In this document: positions 1 to 11,038 of the stretch, in pieces
Layout: each line of letters begins with the position of its first letter
Position numbering within the stretch: the first letter of the stretch is position 1
Assembly (NCBI GenBank): GCA_009760885.1
Contig: CM019719.1
Span: 34,513,584 to 34,577,583 of the forward strand
Direction of reading: 5' to 3'
DNA: 64,000 bases
From: Achatina immaculata
Lineage: Eukaryota > Mollusca > Gastropoda > Stylommatophora > Achatinidae
Position numbers and translations under genes: made by a program
The notes under the pieces: model-generated
The model's database searches: none
What the model was told of the DNA's origin: nothing
What the model saw: the letters and a program-made list of their open reading frames with translations, nothing else

Positions 1-210
1 TTGCAGCAGGATAAAACGGGGGGGGGGGGGGGCGCACGTTAGGGGCAACTGATGGAGGGATCTGAAAGTAGAAGGTCAAGGAACGGATTCATTAACTTTG
101 TGGGATCCAAATGATGACTGATAAGTGATCCATGACTGATTGTGTGCAGGCTGTGAAGATATGATTGTTTTTTTTTCTACACGAGAATCATAGTAATATA
201 TTATATTTGA

Positions 211-525
211 GATTCTACGCGTAGATTCGACAACAGATTGGCATATTAAAACAGGAAACAGACTATATAAATTCTACAACACAATGAAAAACTTTATAAA
301 ACAGGCTGTAAAGATTCTACAACAGATGGACTAGTGAGAAAATTTAGAAAGCAGACTATAGATATTCTACAACAGATGGTCGATTGAAAAAAAAATTAGA
401 AAGTAGTTTGTAAAGATTCCTCAAAGATGGACTAATTGAAAAAAACTGTAGAAAACAGGCTGTAAAGATTATACACCGGACAGACAAATGAAAAAAGTTA
501 TAAAACAGATTACAAAGACAAGCTT
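211..525. repeat. Degenerate ~52-bp minisatellite
   Basis: About six diverged units built around 'gattctacaacagatgg' followed by an A-rich stretch and 'aaacaggctgtaaa'. Unit starts fall near 312, 362, 415 and 468. The units differ by substitutions and small indels, so the array looks old. No coding signal. Confidence 0.7.
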
Positions 526-673
526 CTAATAATAAGCAAGCTGTAAAATTCGTTTGAGCTACAATATTTTGGGTCAAACAGAACAGCAAAGACCATTTTC
601 AAAAGCATTTTATTTGTCCACTTGAAACATAGAAGAAGTGGATATCTGATAACAATTTTTTTTTTAATCAGGC

Positions 674-1039
674 ATTTAAAATCTCACAGAGAAAACTTTT
701 AAAATCTCACAGAGGAAACTTTTTAAATCTCGTAGAAGGAATTTAAAATCTCACAGAGAAAACTTTTAAAATCTCACAGAGGAAACTTTTAAAATCTAAT
801 AGAGAAAACTTGTAAAATCTCACAGAGGAAACTTTTTAAATCTCACAGAGAAAACTTTTAAAATCTCACAGAGGAAACTTTTAAAATCTAATAGAGAAAA
901 CTTTTAAAATCTCACAGAGGAAACTTTTAAAATCTCACAGAGGAAACGTAAAATAACACAGAGAAAACTTTTAAAATCTCCCAGGGAAAACTTTTAAAAT
1001 CTCACAGAGGAAACTTTTAAATTCTAGCAGAGGAAACCT
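674..1039. repeat. ~23-bp minisatellite (aaatctcacagaggaaactttt)
   Basis: About 16 units that alternate loosely between 'cacagagaaaac' and 'cacagaggaaac' variants, with a few 'taatagagaaaac' units. Strongly A-rich on this strand. Confidence 0.9.
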
Positions 1040-1249
1040 ATTCTACAGAATAACTATATAAGAATCTGACAACTAGAGCATTCTGAAAGTAAATGATGTC
1101 TTCGGGGATTTGGGAAATAAATGTCATAAACGGGAGAAACTATTATGTAATATCGTATAATCTAACAGACTTCACACTGGAATTTCCCATTATCATTCTT
1201 TCATTACAATAGTTATCGTAAATGGAAAACAAACAGACGAGTCTCCACA

Positions 1250-2650
1250 TCATATCTTGTGGTCCTGAGATGATTTTTCTATCCTCGTGTAATTTCTATG
1301 CCCTCGGAAAAGTCTGTCTGCTGTTTATATCTCTGTGATTTCCTATCTACACATAATATCTATGTCTCCAAAATGTCATATACTCATATAACGAATGTCG
1401 CTAGTATTTTCCTATCCTAAAATAATGTCTATGTTTCCAAGATTTTTTTATCCTCAAGTAATGTCAAATACACCAAGATTTCCTGTCCTCAAATAATGTC
1501 TGTGTCACCAAGATTACTTGTCCTCAAATAACATCTATGTCATCAAGATTTCCTGTCCTCAAACAATGTCTATAGTTCCAAGATTTCCTGTCTCATATAA
1601 TGTCTATGCTTTCAAGACTTTCTATGCTCATATAATATCTGTCACCAAGAATTCACGATCTTGTGTGACGCTCATTTCTACTAATAACCAAGTGTGGGAC
1701 GGAATCGAGTCTCTGCTTCAATTTGTTTTTCGATGCTGATCTTCTCCTTATATAATGTCTATGTCATCAAGATTCCCTGTTTCAGTATATTGTCTAGGTT
1801 CCGAAGAATTCTTCATTTTATATAATGTCTATGTCTCAGAGATTACCTGTTTCAATATAATGTCTCTATTCCGAAGAATTCTTCATTTTATATAATGTCT
1901 ATGTCCCAGAGATTTTCTGTTCCAATATAATGTCTCTATTGCGAAGAATTCCTCATTTTATATAATGTCTATGTCCCAGAGATTTTCTGTTCCAATATAA
2001 TGTCTCCATTGCGAAGAATTCTTCATTTTATATAATGTCTATGTCCCAGAGATTTTCTAAACCAATATAATGTCTCTATTCCGAAGAATTCTTCATTTTA
2101 TATAATGTCTATGTCCCAGAGATTTCCTGTTTCAATATAATGTCTCTATTCCGAAGAATTCTTCATTTTATATAATGTCTATGTCCCAGAGATTTTCTGT
2201 TCCAATATAATGTCTCTATTCCGAAGAATTCTTCATTTTATATAATGTCTATGTCCCAGAGATTTACTACCCTCATGTAATATATACAACTGTAGGTTTT
2301 ATTGTCCTCATATAAAGTCTGTAACTGTACGTTTTCTTGTGTTCATATAATTTCTATAAATGTACGTTTTCTTGTGTTCATATAATTTCTATAAATGTAC
2401 GTTTTCTTGTATTCATATAATTTCTATAACTGTGTGTTTTCTTGTATTCACATAATTTCTATAACTGTACGTTTTCTTGTGTTCATATAATATCTGTAAT
2501 GTTACAGATATTGTAACACATATTTATGTTCGTACCTTTTCCTGTAATCAGTAATGTCTGTGCCCTCAATATTTTCTGCTCTCTTACAAAGTTTAAGGTC
2601 AGTGAGATTTCCCGTTCTGTCTGTGCCCTCAATATTTTCTGTTCTCACCA
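1250..2650. repeat. 35-bp satellite with a 70-bp higher-order block
   Basis: The basic unit is about 35 bp ('ataatgtctatgtc..caagatttcctgt'). At 1801-2290 two unit types alternate to give an exact 70-bp period: 'ccgaagaattcttcat' recurs at 1801, 1871, 1941, 2011, 2081, 2151 and 2221. On the right, 35-bp spacing returns ('tgtacgtttt' at 2326, 2361, 2396). The flanks from 1250 and to about 2650 are more diverged. Confidence 0.85.
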
Positions 2651-3402
2651 AATGTCTGTGCCCAAAGATTTACTGTTCTTGTATGATTTAATGCACGAGG
2701 GCTTTATAGCAGGGCTTGAAAGCTATAACACAAGATCCTGTTTTTTGCCTGGACAAACTGTTCTCTTGTCTATAGACGTGAAACAGCCTATTTCAAGGGC
2801 TAATTCTGATCAAAGCGAGTATTTTCTTAATTGGAGCTAACGTTTGTCAAATTTATTCAAACCAGGATGGGCCCGGTGCCCTGGTGTATTGTTTTCCGAG
2901 ACGGATGGGAAATGACGGTGCGTGTTTGCATGTTTTGTGCTCAACATTTCTGTGCTTGTTCCAGCTTCTGCTGTTGCTGATGAGCATGTGAATGGAAAGA
3001 CTGGGACAGTGTGTGAGAGTGAGTGTGTGTGTGTGTGAGCGTGGATTTTTTTTCTCCTCCTTCTCGCTTCGAGGTGGGGGATGGTAAGCTAAATCCCACG
3101 TGACCAGTTTCTTGGATTCATTTCATAAATATTTCAAGGCCATCATCATATTTTAATATTTTAACCGCCGTTTATGCAAGCAGCTCTTTCTTGTCTTTTA
3201 TATAAATCGTCGTCGTCGTCATCATCATCATCATCATCATCGCCCTGTGTTAGCTTCAGGCTGTAAGTTACCCGCAGGGAATCTCGAGTTCTTTCTGTCC
3301 CTGTTTTTTTTAAAAATCTTATTTCTGGGGAAGTTCAGTCTTTTACAATTTTCAGATGTTTGTAACATTTTCATCCTTTTTTGCTTCAGTGATTTTCAAT
3401 AT
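2651..3402. other. Unassigned stretch with short microsatellites
   Basis: No gene recognised. It contains a (gt)n tract near 3015-3038 and a (tcg/tca)n trinucleotide run at 3208-3241. The rest is unique-looking AT-rich sequence. Confidence 0.5.
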
Positions 3403-4003
3403 ATATCAATGAGGAAAAATTAGAAGAGGTGGAAAGTTTTGAATATCTTGGATCATTACTAACTAATAATGGAGATACAACGAGGGAATTAAAAATGAGG
3501 ACAACTATCGCTCTTCAAAAAATAAAACAACTAAAGAAGCTGTGGAGAGGAACAGACAGAATTACAACAATAAGATTTTTAAGGGCATGCATCTTTCCCA
3601 TCGCAACATATGCCTGTGAGATCTGGACACTTAATAAAACAGCTGAGAAACACATAAATGCCTTTGAATGTAAATGCTACAGAAGAGGTTTCCAAATATC
3701 ATGGACACAAAAAAGAACAAATATATCTATACTACAAGAGCTTAATATTGAAGAAGTTTGGCTAGTAAAGAGGATTAAAGAGAGAAAACTTGAGAATTTA
3801 GAGTAGACCGTCTTGGAGGGATACATAATAGGAAAAAGAAAGAGAGGAAAACCAGGCGAAGATGGTTGCAAGACATCGTTGATAATCTGCAAATGGATGC
3901 ATCAGCAGCAGGGCACCTTGCTTACAACCGAGAGACCTACAGGAGAGCTGCTATGGAAGCACAGTTCCGCAAAGGACATGCAAATGACTGACTGACTGAT
4001 TTT
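3403..4003 (+). mobile_element. RTE-like LINE 3' fragment, copy 1
   Basis: This is a 5'-truncated non-LTR retrotransposon. The reading frame from 3429 gives the region after the RT palm ('SFEYLGSLLTNNGD', 'ATYACEIWTLNKTAEKHI', 'AFECKCYRR'), which is shared with the copy at 50.8-51.8 kb. A stop lies at 3804-3806 next to a deletion of roughly 30 bp relative to other copies. A one-base shift follows in the 'GKRKRGKP' tail. The end is a short (tgac)n tail at about 3985-4000. The C-terminal layout 'GKRxRGRPxxRW..I.D' resembles RTE elements such as BovB; the clade call is inference. Non-functional. Confidence 0.85.
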
Positions 4004-4213
4004 GAATGAGAACTTTATTGCAGCACAATTTTTAAAATTAAATGTAGCCCCTTCTTACAACTTAGCATTCAGCTTGTAATGAAATTAACGACCTTTCTTG
4101 CGCGGCTGAAGTTACAGTTGAAAGGACTAGAGACATTGTGTCTATTCTTCACCTCCTTTGCTATCAGTTCAATAAAGTTTCTCGGAGTACACCTATCGCT
4201 GAGATTCGCATTC

Positions 4214-4247
<34 letters not shown>

Positions 4248-4333
4248 TGCGGCGCCTATGAGCTTGTCAAAAGCTTGACGACGACGATGATGATGATGAT
4301 GATGATGATGACAACGACGACGATGACGATGAC

Positions 4334-4376
<43 letters not shown>

Positions 4377-4789
4377 CATCATTGTAAGCTTCAGATGATC
4401 TGGCATTTGACTTCGATTACCGCCAAACTTGAAATCAAAATTTGTTCTGTTTTCCAACATTTTTTCCTCAGTTTGTTCTTCTTATATTTTGTAATTTATA
4501 ATTTCAGGAAAGCAGTTTCTAAAATTAAATATCATTAATTGAAATCTATGAATATACGGGATTTAAATTTGTGTCTACATTTAAACGTAATCTCTCAAAA
4601 AATTCTTGTCTTGGCCAAACTTGTAGAACCAATTTTTAAATCTCAGGAATCTGCTCTGTTAACATACTGTTCATCCACACAAGTGTTTCCCAGGGTTGAT
4701 CGGGCTACCGTCCCCTTGTCTCCCATACCACATCCTCAACGTACTCCCCCTTTTTTATGAACACTGATCTATTAGTCTAGGTTATGTAT
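4004..4789. other. Unassigned stretch with (ga)n and (gat)n tracts
   Basis: No gene recognised. It holds (ga)n at 4216-4245 and a (gat/gac)n run at 4278-4375. Poly-His and poly-Met open frames across the trinucleotide run are repeat artefacts. 4376-4789 is AT-rich and featureless to me. Confidence 0.5.
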
Positions 4790-4921
4790 TTCATTCATTT
4801 CATGCCGTCTGCTCATGGAAGGTTGGCTGCAATGAATCTCCACTCTGCTCGGTTTCTTGTCTTTGTAGAACACTCGGCCAAGTTTGTCCCTGTCCATCTT
4901 TTGATGTTATCCACCCATATA
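4790..4921 (-). mobile_element. LINE C-terminus (second family), distal half split by Tc1
   Basis: On the minus strand the translation contains 'WVDNIKRWTGTNLAE' and 'NRAEWRFIAANLP' before a stop. This is the usual last ~40 residues of many invertebrate LINE ORF2 proteins. It continues the fragment at 6441-6945, and the Tc1 element at 4924-6438 separates the two. The tail is ATGAA-like near 4787-4800. Confidence 0.7.
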
Positions 4922-4923
4922 TA

Positions 4924-6438
4924 CTGATTAAAAAAATAAAGAAACGCAGCACTACTGTAGTCGTAATGGACACCGAATTTCAAACTTGCATTAAAATTTT
5001 ATTTTACTTAATTAATGTTTCAGTCTTGGAATGAAGAAACTTTAAGACTTTTAACAATGAAATGATGTTCATTAAATCTGGTTTGGACTTTTATTCTTTG
5101 CGATTGGGGCCTCCGTTTCAGTAAGGTGTATGGCCTCCTCTGGCCTGTATCAGAGAACGACATCTCCTTGACATGGATCCAGTTAGCCATTGGATCTGTT
5201 GTTGTGGGATGGCTGCCCACTCTTCCCGCAGTGCAAGAGACAACTGTCGGAGATTGGTTGGCACCACGTCTCGCTGGTGGACTTGTCTGTTGAGTTCTTC
5301 CTATAAGTGTTCTAATGGGTTCATGTCTGATGACATGGATGGCCACGGAATGGTCTGGGCGTGGTTGTCAGCGAGGAACTGGGTGGTGAGTTGTGCCACA
5401 TAAGGTCGGGCGTTATGCTGCTGAAAAATCGACCCTGGTGCAGCCAAAAGTGGGAGGAAAGGACGAAGAATTTCGGCGACTTATCGCTGGGCATTCAGGC
5501 GTCCTTCAGTTTGCACCAGGTCACTTCTTCCCATGAAGTTGATCGTCCCCCACACCAGTACACCTCCATCACCATGTGGAGGAGTCTCATCCACGCAGTT
5601 ATGGGCGTAGCGCTCATGGAATCTGCGGTAAATTCTTCTCCGTCTCTCGTGTCGCTGGAGCAGAAAGAATGATTCATCACTAAACCAAACCCTTCTCCAA
5701 TCATTCGCAACGGTCCACTGACAACGATGGTTAGCCCACTGCAGTCGGTTCTGGCGATGCCGGTCCTTAAGGACAGGACCTCTGTAGGGTCTTCTAGCCC
5801 TAAGACCAGCGTCGTGCAGTCGTTTCCTGATCGTTTGATCTGAAATTCGACGAGCTGCTGTCATTGACTGGACTATTGAGGACGCAGATGCAAATCGGTT
5901 CCTGAGGTGACGCAGCCGTATGAAGCGGTTTTCGGCAGGAGTTGTGACTATGGGTCTTCCACTGCGCGACCGGTCTGCAACTGAGCCAGTTTCTTGAAAT
6001 CGTCTCCTAAGGAGACTAATGGCGCTTCTAACCACATTAAATTGTCTGACCACTACATTTTGTGACTGTCCAGTCTGTAAACGTCCATGACGATGAGTCG
6101 TTCTGTAGTGAGATGAGCCATAGTTGCGCATTGAATTTTCAAATGAATTGATTCGAGGAGCATCAATCTTTTACAGGCATTCAATAACATGGTCAGTGAG
6201 TTTTGTGTTCAGTAAGTTTCACGGGATCCTCGTGAAACTTTCATGAGTTATTGTCAAAAATGCGGTTTTGACTAGTGTCGCTTTTCTGTGCTCATGAATC
6301 ATCTGCTGAGTACATTTCAGGTCAGCAAATAAAGTTGATGTCCAAGCGAACTTTTCAGGCACTTTGCCCTTGTCTGATCAGCACACTCCAGTTTTAATCA
6401 CAACATCGTATTTGTTGCGTTTCTTTATTTGTGAACAG
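4924..6438 (-). mobile_element. Tc1-family DNA transposon with TIRs and TA duplication
   Basis: The element is 1,515 bp long. The ends are imperfect inverted repeats: the left end 'ctgattaaaaaaataaagaa' and the complement of the right end 'ctgttcacaaataaagaa' both run on into 'acgca'. Each end is flanked by TA (4922-4923 and 6439-6440), the Tc1/mariner target duplication. It carries one transposase remnant on the minus strand. Length and structure match a typical ~1.5-kb Tc1 element. It sits inside a LINE fragment on the same strand. Confidence 0.92.
5118..6131 (-). pseudogene. Tc1-type transposase, inactivated
   Basis: The frame is 337 codons plus stop, the usual size for a Tc1 transposase. 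It starts at the ATG at 6131 ('MRNYGSSHYRTTHR') and ends at the TGA at 5118-5120. The N-terminal half has the paired helix-turn-helix region with a GRP linker ('SGRPIVTTP'). In the catalytic domain the first Asp is in 'VWFSDES' and the Glu is in 'DMNPLEHL'. The second Asp position reads His ('FQQHNARPY', where the family has QQDN). Thirty-four residues separate that position from the Glu, so this is the DD34E class. Two in-frame nonsense codons are present: TAA at 5481-5483 and TAG at 5301-5303, the latter where the family has Trp in 'HLWEEL'. There is no frameshift. The transposase is dead through two stops and probably a lost catalytic residue. Confidence 0.92.
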
Positions 6439-6440
6439 TA

Positions 6441-6945
6441 CATATCGCTGTCGTCCTATTGTTCTTTTCCCTTCGATCTTGCTCTCAGGAAGGGTCTTCA
6501 GGATATAGTATTGTGCCTCTTGACATCTTAGCTGTCTTGTTTTTTTAATGATTTTCAATATTTATTTTGTCATTTCTAATTGGTTTAGCTCTTCGTTGTT
6601 TTTCTTTCATGTACATGTGATACGCCCTATTCTTCTGTATATCCACATTTCAAGGACTTCGATTTTCTTCTATTATCTTATCTGAGTCCAGGCTACTGCA
6701 CCATAAAGGAATATTGAATATATGTAGCATTTTACGACACGTAATCTCAGTTGCTGTGGCATTTGTTTTGATGTAATGATCTTCCTCATTCTTCTGAAGG
6801 TTTTTTTAAAATCTTTTGACAAACCTATTCTTTTGTTAATTTCCGTTTCACATTTTCCGTCCTCTGTTATCATGTGTCCCAAATACCTGAAGCTTTTCAC
6901 ATGTTCGAGTAATTCTCCATTTATGTGTATATTTACTGCTGCTTA
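6441..6945 (-). mobile_element. LINE C-terminal fragment (second family), proximal half
   Basis: The minus-strand translation from about 6945 reads 'VNIHINGELLEHVKSFRYLG', then 'MITEDGKCETEINKRIGL' and 'YIYSIFLYGAVAW', the post-palm region of a LINE RT. Further on 'EVLEMWIYRRIGRIT' is visible, with stops and frame changes between. It differs clearly from the RTE-like family at 3.4 kb. The fragment stops at the Tc1 insertion and resumes at 4921. Confidence 0.75.
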
Positions 6946-7228
6946 CACATCAAGCAACTAAAAACTTGAGCTAGCAGAAAAGTTTATTTAACATAATGAA
7001 GACGTACATTTCTAACTCACCTACTGCAAAATTTTCTCAACTTTTACTGTGATGGATGAGTTTCATGTAGAGACACAAGTTTCTCAATATCAGGTTGAAA
7101 AGTTTTAAGTTCTAAGAAGGAAGTATTACTACCCCCGTCTGCTGCTTCGTTTTCCCTCAACGCCTCACTACTGCCTTCCACTCCCCCCCCCCCCCTATCC
7201 CCTCCCTTTTTCTTTCAAACCCCCCCCC
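6946..7228. other. Unassigned, with C-rich runs
   Basis: Nothing recognised. Homopolymeric C runs occur near 7183-7194 and 7220-7231, just before the 38-bp array. Confidence 0.5.
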
Positions 7229-7229
7229 C

Positions 7230-7893
7230 CTGGTCTTTTCATAGGCCCACGAGAATGGCGCTCCCCCTGGTCTTTTTATAGGCCCACGAGAATGGCGCTC
7301 CCCCTGGTCTTTTTATAGGCCCACGAGAATGGCGCCCCCTGGTCTTTTCATAGGCCCACGAGAATGGCGCTCCCCCTGGTCTTTTCATAGGCCCACGAGA
7401 ATGGCGCTCCCCCTGGTCTTTTCATAGGCCCACGAGAATGGCGCTCCCCCTGGTCTTTTTATAGGCCCACGAGAATGGCGCTCCCCCTGGTCTTTTTATA
7501 GGCCCACGAGAATGGCGCTCCCCCTGGTCTTTTCATAGGCCCACGAGAATGGCGCTCCCCCCTGGTCTTTTCATAGGCCCACGAGAATGGCGCTCCCCCC
7601 TGGTCTTTTCATAGGCCCACGAGAATGACGCTCCCCCCTGGTCTTTTCATAGGCCCACGAGAATGGCGCTCCCCCCTGGTCTTTTTATAGGCCCACGAGA
7701 ATGGCGCTCCCCCCTGGTCTTTTTATAGGCCCACGAGAATGGCGCTCCCCCCTGGTCTTTTCATAGGCCCACGAGAATGGCGCTCCCCCCTGGTCTTTTC
7801 ATAGGCCCACGAGAATGGCGCTCCCCCTGGTCTTTTCATAGGCCCAAGAGAATGGCGCTCCCCCTGGTCTTTTCATAGGCCCACGAGAATGGC
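7230..7893. repeat. ~38-bp minisatellite, about 18 units
   Basis: The unit is 'cctggtctttt' + 'cataggcccacgagaatgg' + 'cgctcccc'. Lengths are 37-39 bp and vary mainly in the C run. Two subtypes, 'ttttcata' and 'tttttata', are interspersed. The units are very similar, so the array is young or homogenised. Confidence 0.95.
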
Positions 7894-8067
7894 ACTATCG
7901 TCCATTTTGGGAAACACTGATCTACGCCCAGACTACTTTAGTGTAATTAGTAGACAGTAGGCTAAAGAATCCTATTCTATACGCCATTGCTCTTTTAAAC
8001 AGAAAAAGACAAGAAAATATTCTTTCAATTTTTATGTTTGTTAAACTATTTTTTTAAATCACATACC

Positions 8068-8202
8068 TTTCAGATTCCTTATGCCCTCTCGAGTATCTCT
8101 TCTGTCCTCTCGTGAATCTTTTGTGAACAGTCCTGGATCCCTTGTGTGATCCTCTAGATGCCCTATAGTATTCTCTATCCTTCAGATCCATTATAATATC
8201 CT
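8068..8202. repeat. Degenerate ~28-bp tandem array, left of retroelement
   Basis: Diverged units around 'cagatcccttatagtatcct', for example 'gatgccctatagtattctc' near 8156. The same motif resumes at 12026-12140, on the far side of the retrotransposon. Confidence 0.65.
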
Positions 8203-8211
8203 GAAACGACC

Positions 8212-8943
8212 ATGCCCGCCCCAATTAATTCCATTTCAGAACAGCGGATGGAGTATCTATGCATCTGTGGCAGGAAATTTAACACTCAACGTGGCATGAA
8301 GATACACAGAACGAAGAAGGGATGTGGTGGTTCCTTGCTGCCCAATACTCAACAGTGCACTGTGACGCCAGTCTCAGATAAGACATTAGAAGATCTCTGT
8401 CAGGATATAATCCACAGTACAGCGAATATTCAGGTTGAGTCAGGCAGCAGGGAGGCAATGCAGCCCTCCGACGAGACCAGAGACAAGATTAACTTTCCAC
8501 CAGCAAGTGCAAAAAGCATATGGGAAAACCTAGACGCAGGATTATGCAAAGAACTGAACAAACAGCGAAGAGGAAAAAACCTGGAGCAAAAGCTGGAAGC
8601 ATTTGGTAACATCATATATCTTCACTGCCGCAAAGAGTTTGGAACAAAACAAACAAAAAGAGAAAAAGTGACACCAAGAAAGTCTAGAAGACAGAGGAAA
8701 ATAGAAGCAATAAGATAGCAGAATAACCACGCCCGGAAAATGTTCAAGAAGGCACATGAATCAGAAAAAGAAGGACTAAGACAGGTTTGGCAGCATCTAA
8801 AATCCCAGCACACTGCCCTTTGCAGAGCTGAAAGACTATGTAAAAGGAAGAGGGAAACCAGATACGCAAGAGAGAAGTTCTACAGAGATCCCTTCGGATT
8901 TGCCAAGCAGTTATTTGAACAGCCGAAATCAGGCACATCTTAG
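8212..8943 (+). pseudogene. Retrotransposon ORF, N-terminal zinc-finger part
   Basis: The frame opens at 8212 ('MPAPINSISEQRMEYLCICG'). A zinc finger lies at about residues 17-41: Cys-X-Cys, 'GRKFNTQRGMKIHR', then Cys. R2-like proteins use such N-terminal fingers to bind target DNA. A Lys/Arg-rich linker follows. In-frame TAGs at 8716-8718 and 8941-8943 interrupt it, but the frame continues between them with 'FYRDPFGFAKQLFEQPKSG', the region just before the RT in this family. After 8943 the reading shifts frame ('LSKTYSDKNQH' in frame 2), so an indel lies near there. Confidence 0.8.
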
Positions 8944-8999
8944 CAAGACATACTCTGATAAAAATCAGCATACAACTCTCGAGCAGAAAAAAAGGTCTA

Positions 9000-9911
9000 G
9001 TGTGGCCCTGTGCACCAGGCAGCAAATTCAAATGCAGCCCACCAACCTTACAAGAAGTAGAGAGCGTTGTAAGAAAAGCTAAAGGCAAGTCAGCACCAGG
9101 CCCAAATGGCGTTCCTTACATACTATACAAAAGATGCCCTGAAGTAATAAAGAAGCTTCATAAACTCCTACGAACAGCATGGACCAAAGGAGTCATATGT
9201 AAAGAATGGAAAAAGGCTAACGGAGTATACATCCCCAAGGAGCAGAATTCCGCTGAAATCAACCAGTTCAGACCGATCTCACTTCTGAATGTGGAAGGAA
9301 AGATATTCTTCTCTGTGATGGCAAAAAGACTAACAACATACCTCCTAGACAATGGTTACGTTGATACATCCGTGTAGAAGGGAGGAATTCCAGGTTTCCC
9401 AGGATGTCCCGAGCATGCGTCAATGATTTGGGAAGCTATTCAGCAGGCAAAATCTGGAAAGCAAGATCTGAAGGTAATATGGCTTGACCTAGCCAATGCG
9501 TGTGGCTCAGTACCGCACCAGATGATATGGTTAGCACTAGACATGTATCATGTGCCAAAAGAAATCACAAGTATGCTGAAAAGGTACTTCACAGGGTTCC
9601 TCGTGAGATTTGGAACAGCAGGATATATTACAAGATGGACTGAGCTCCAGGTAGGAATTGCAACGGGTTGTACAATATCTCCCATACTGTTCGTACTAGC
9701 CATGCAATTAATCCTGAGAGCAGCAGAAGGGGCAGCAGAAGGCCCAAGATTCAGAAATGGATGTCAAATGCCACCACTAAAAGCATTCATGGATGACACA
9801 ACAGTAATAACAACCAGTGAAGCACAGGCACGAAAGATGTTAGAGCGTTTGGACAGCCTTATCATATGGTGCCGCATGAGCTTCAAGCCAAAGAAGTCAA
9901 GAAGCCTGTCA
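9000..9911 (+). pseudogene. Retrotransposon ORF, reverse transcriptase domain
   Basis: RT motifs appear in order in one frame: 'KGKSAPGPNGVPYILYK' (about 9087), 'INQFRPISLLNVEGKIF', motif A 'VIWLDLANACGSVPH' with its Asp at 9486-9488, motif B 'VGIATGCTISPILFVLAM', and motif C 'FMDD' at 9786-9797. The catalytic Asps are therefore kept. One TAG at 9375-9377 interrupts the frame before 'KGGIPGFPGCPEHA'. The ORF is cut at 'KSRSLS' by the RTE insertion starting at 9912 and resumes after 10186. Confidence 0.9.
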
Positions 9912-10176
9912 TTCATTCATTCATTCATTTGCATGTCCCTTGCGGAACTTTGCCTCCCAAACAGCACTCCTGTAGGCCTCTCGGTTGTGAGCAAGATGGC
10001 CTGCTGCTGTTGCATCCATTTCCAGATCGTCAACGATGTCTTGCAGCCATCTTCGTCTTGGTCTTCCTCTTTTTCTTTTTCGCATTATGTATCCTTCCAA
10101 TACGGTCTTCTCTAAATTATCATGACGTTTAATGTGTCCAAAATATTTCAGTTTTCTCTCTTTAATCCTCTTCACT
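9912..10176 (-). mobile_element. RTE-like LINE tail, copy 2, inserted in the retrotransposon
   Basis: The minus strand encodes the C-terminal end 'VKRIKERKLKYFGHIKRH' ... 'GKRKRGRPRRRWLQDIVDD' ... 'EAKFRKGHANE', then a (gaat)n tail. It is flanked by a 9-bp direct repeat, 'agcctgtca', at 9903-9911 and 10177-10185. The LINE's own sequence also reads 'tagcc' at the 5' junction, so microhomology may have helped the join. This is a strongly 5'-truncated copy. Confidence 0.9.
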
Positions 10177-10185
10177 AGCCTGTCA

Positions 10186-11038
10186 CTCATGAAAGGGAAA
10201 GTGATAGAAAGATCGTACACAGTGGCAAATCAAATAATCCCGACTGTAGGGGAAGAGCAGTGAAGAGCCTTGGCAGACTATATGATGCATCCATGAAGGA
10301 CTCAAGTGCTGTGTAGCAGGTAATAGAAATGGCGCAGAATGAACTGAGCATCATAGACAAAAGCAGGCTACTGGGTAAGTTCAAAATATGATGCCTCCAG
10401 TTCATGCTGATTCCAAAACTGATGTGGCCACTACTCATTTACGAAGTAAGTACCAGCACAGCAGAGGCAGTCGAAAGAAAGATAAATAAAGCCATAAGAA
10501 AGTGGTTGGGCTACCACCAGGATTAACTGATGTAGCGCTGTACTGCAAGAAGAGCAAACTGCAGCTGCCATTCAAATCTGTGGTTGAAGAATACAAGGTA
10601 GGAAAAATAAGACTTGCAATAATGCTACAAGAATCCACAGATCCGGTGTATGAGAAGTGCAGCCAACACTTAAAACTGGACGAAAATGGAAAGTAGGCGA
10701 GGAAGTGACCACAGCCAGGGAAACACAGGAGCTGAAAGAAGTAACAGCGTACACCCAGACCAACAGAAGGGGATTTGTCATGGCGAAATCAAATGGTGGT
10801 CAAAGGCCTCCTGTAAGGAAAGAAGGGATATGATCATCAGTGAAGTAAGAAATTCATAGGATGACAAGCGGGTCCAGAAGGCAGTCCAACAATCCCAACA
10901 AGGGCAGTGGACAACATGAGAGGAAGTCCTGCAGAGATCACTAACATGGAATGACATCTGGAAAATGGCACCCTTGAGGCTCAGCTTCATCATCAGAGCT
11001 ACATATGACCTTCTGCCTACAGGCTCCAACCTATACAA
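10186..11038 (+). pseudogene. Retrotransposon ORF, thumb and linker region
   Basis: The frame resumes after the insertion with 'MKGKVIERSYTVANQIIPTV'. It loses one base near 10260 and continues as 'SLGRLYDASMKDSS', 'MWPLLIYEVSTSTAE' and 'INKAIRKWLGLPPGLTDVAL'. These are the family's post-RT segments. Several stops occur, for example the TAG near 10695. The last stretch, about 10930-11038, reads 'WNDIWKMAPLRLSFIIRATY' and leads into the knuckle. Confidence 0.75.

Noticed and set aside
4164..4538. Poly-His and poly-Met frames
   Set aside because: Trinucleotide gat repeat translated.
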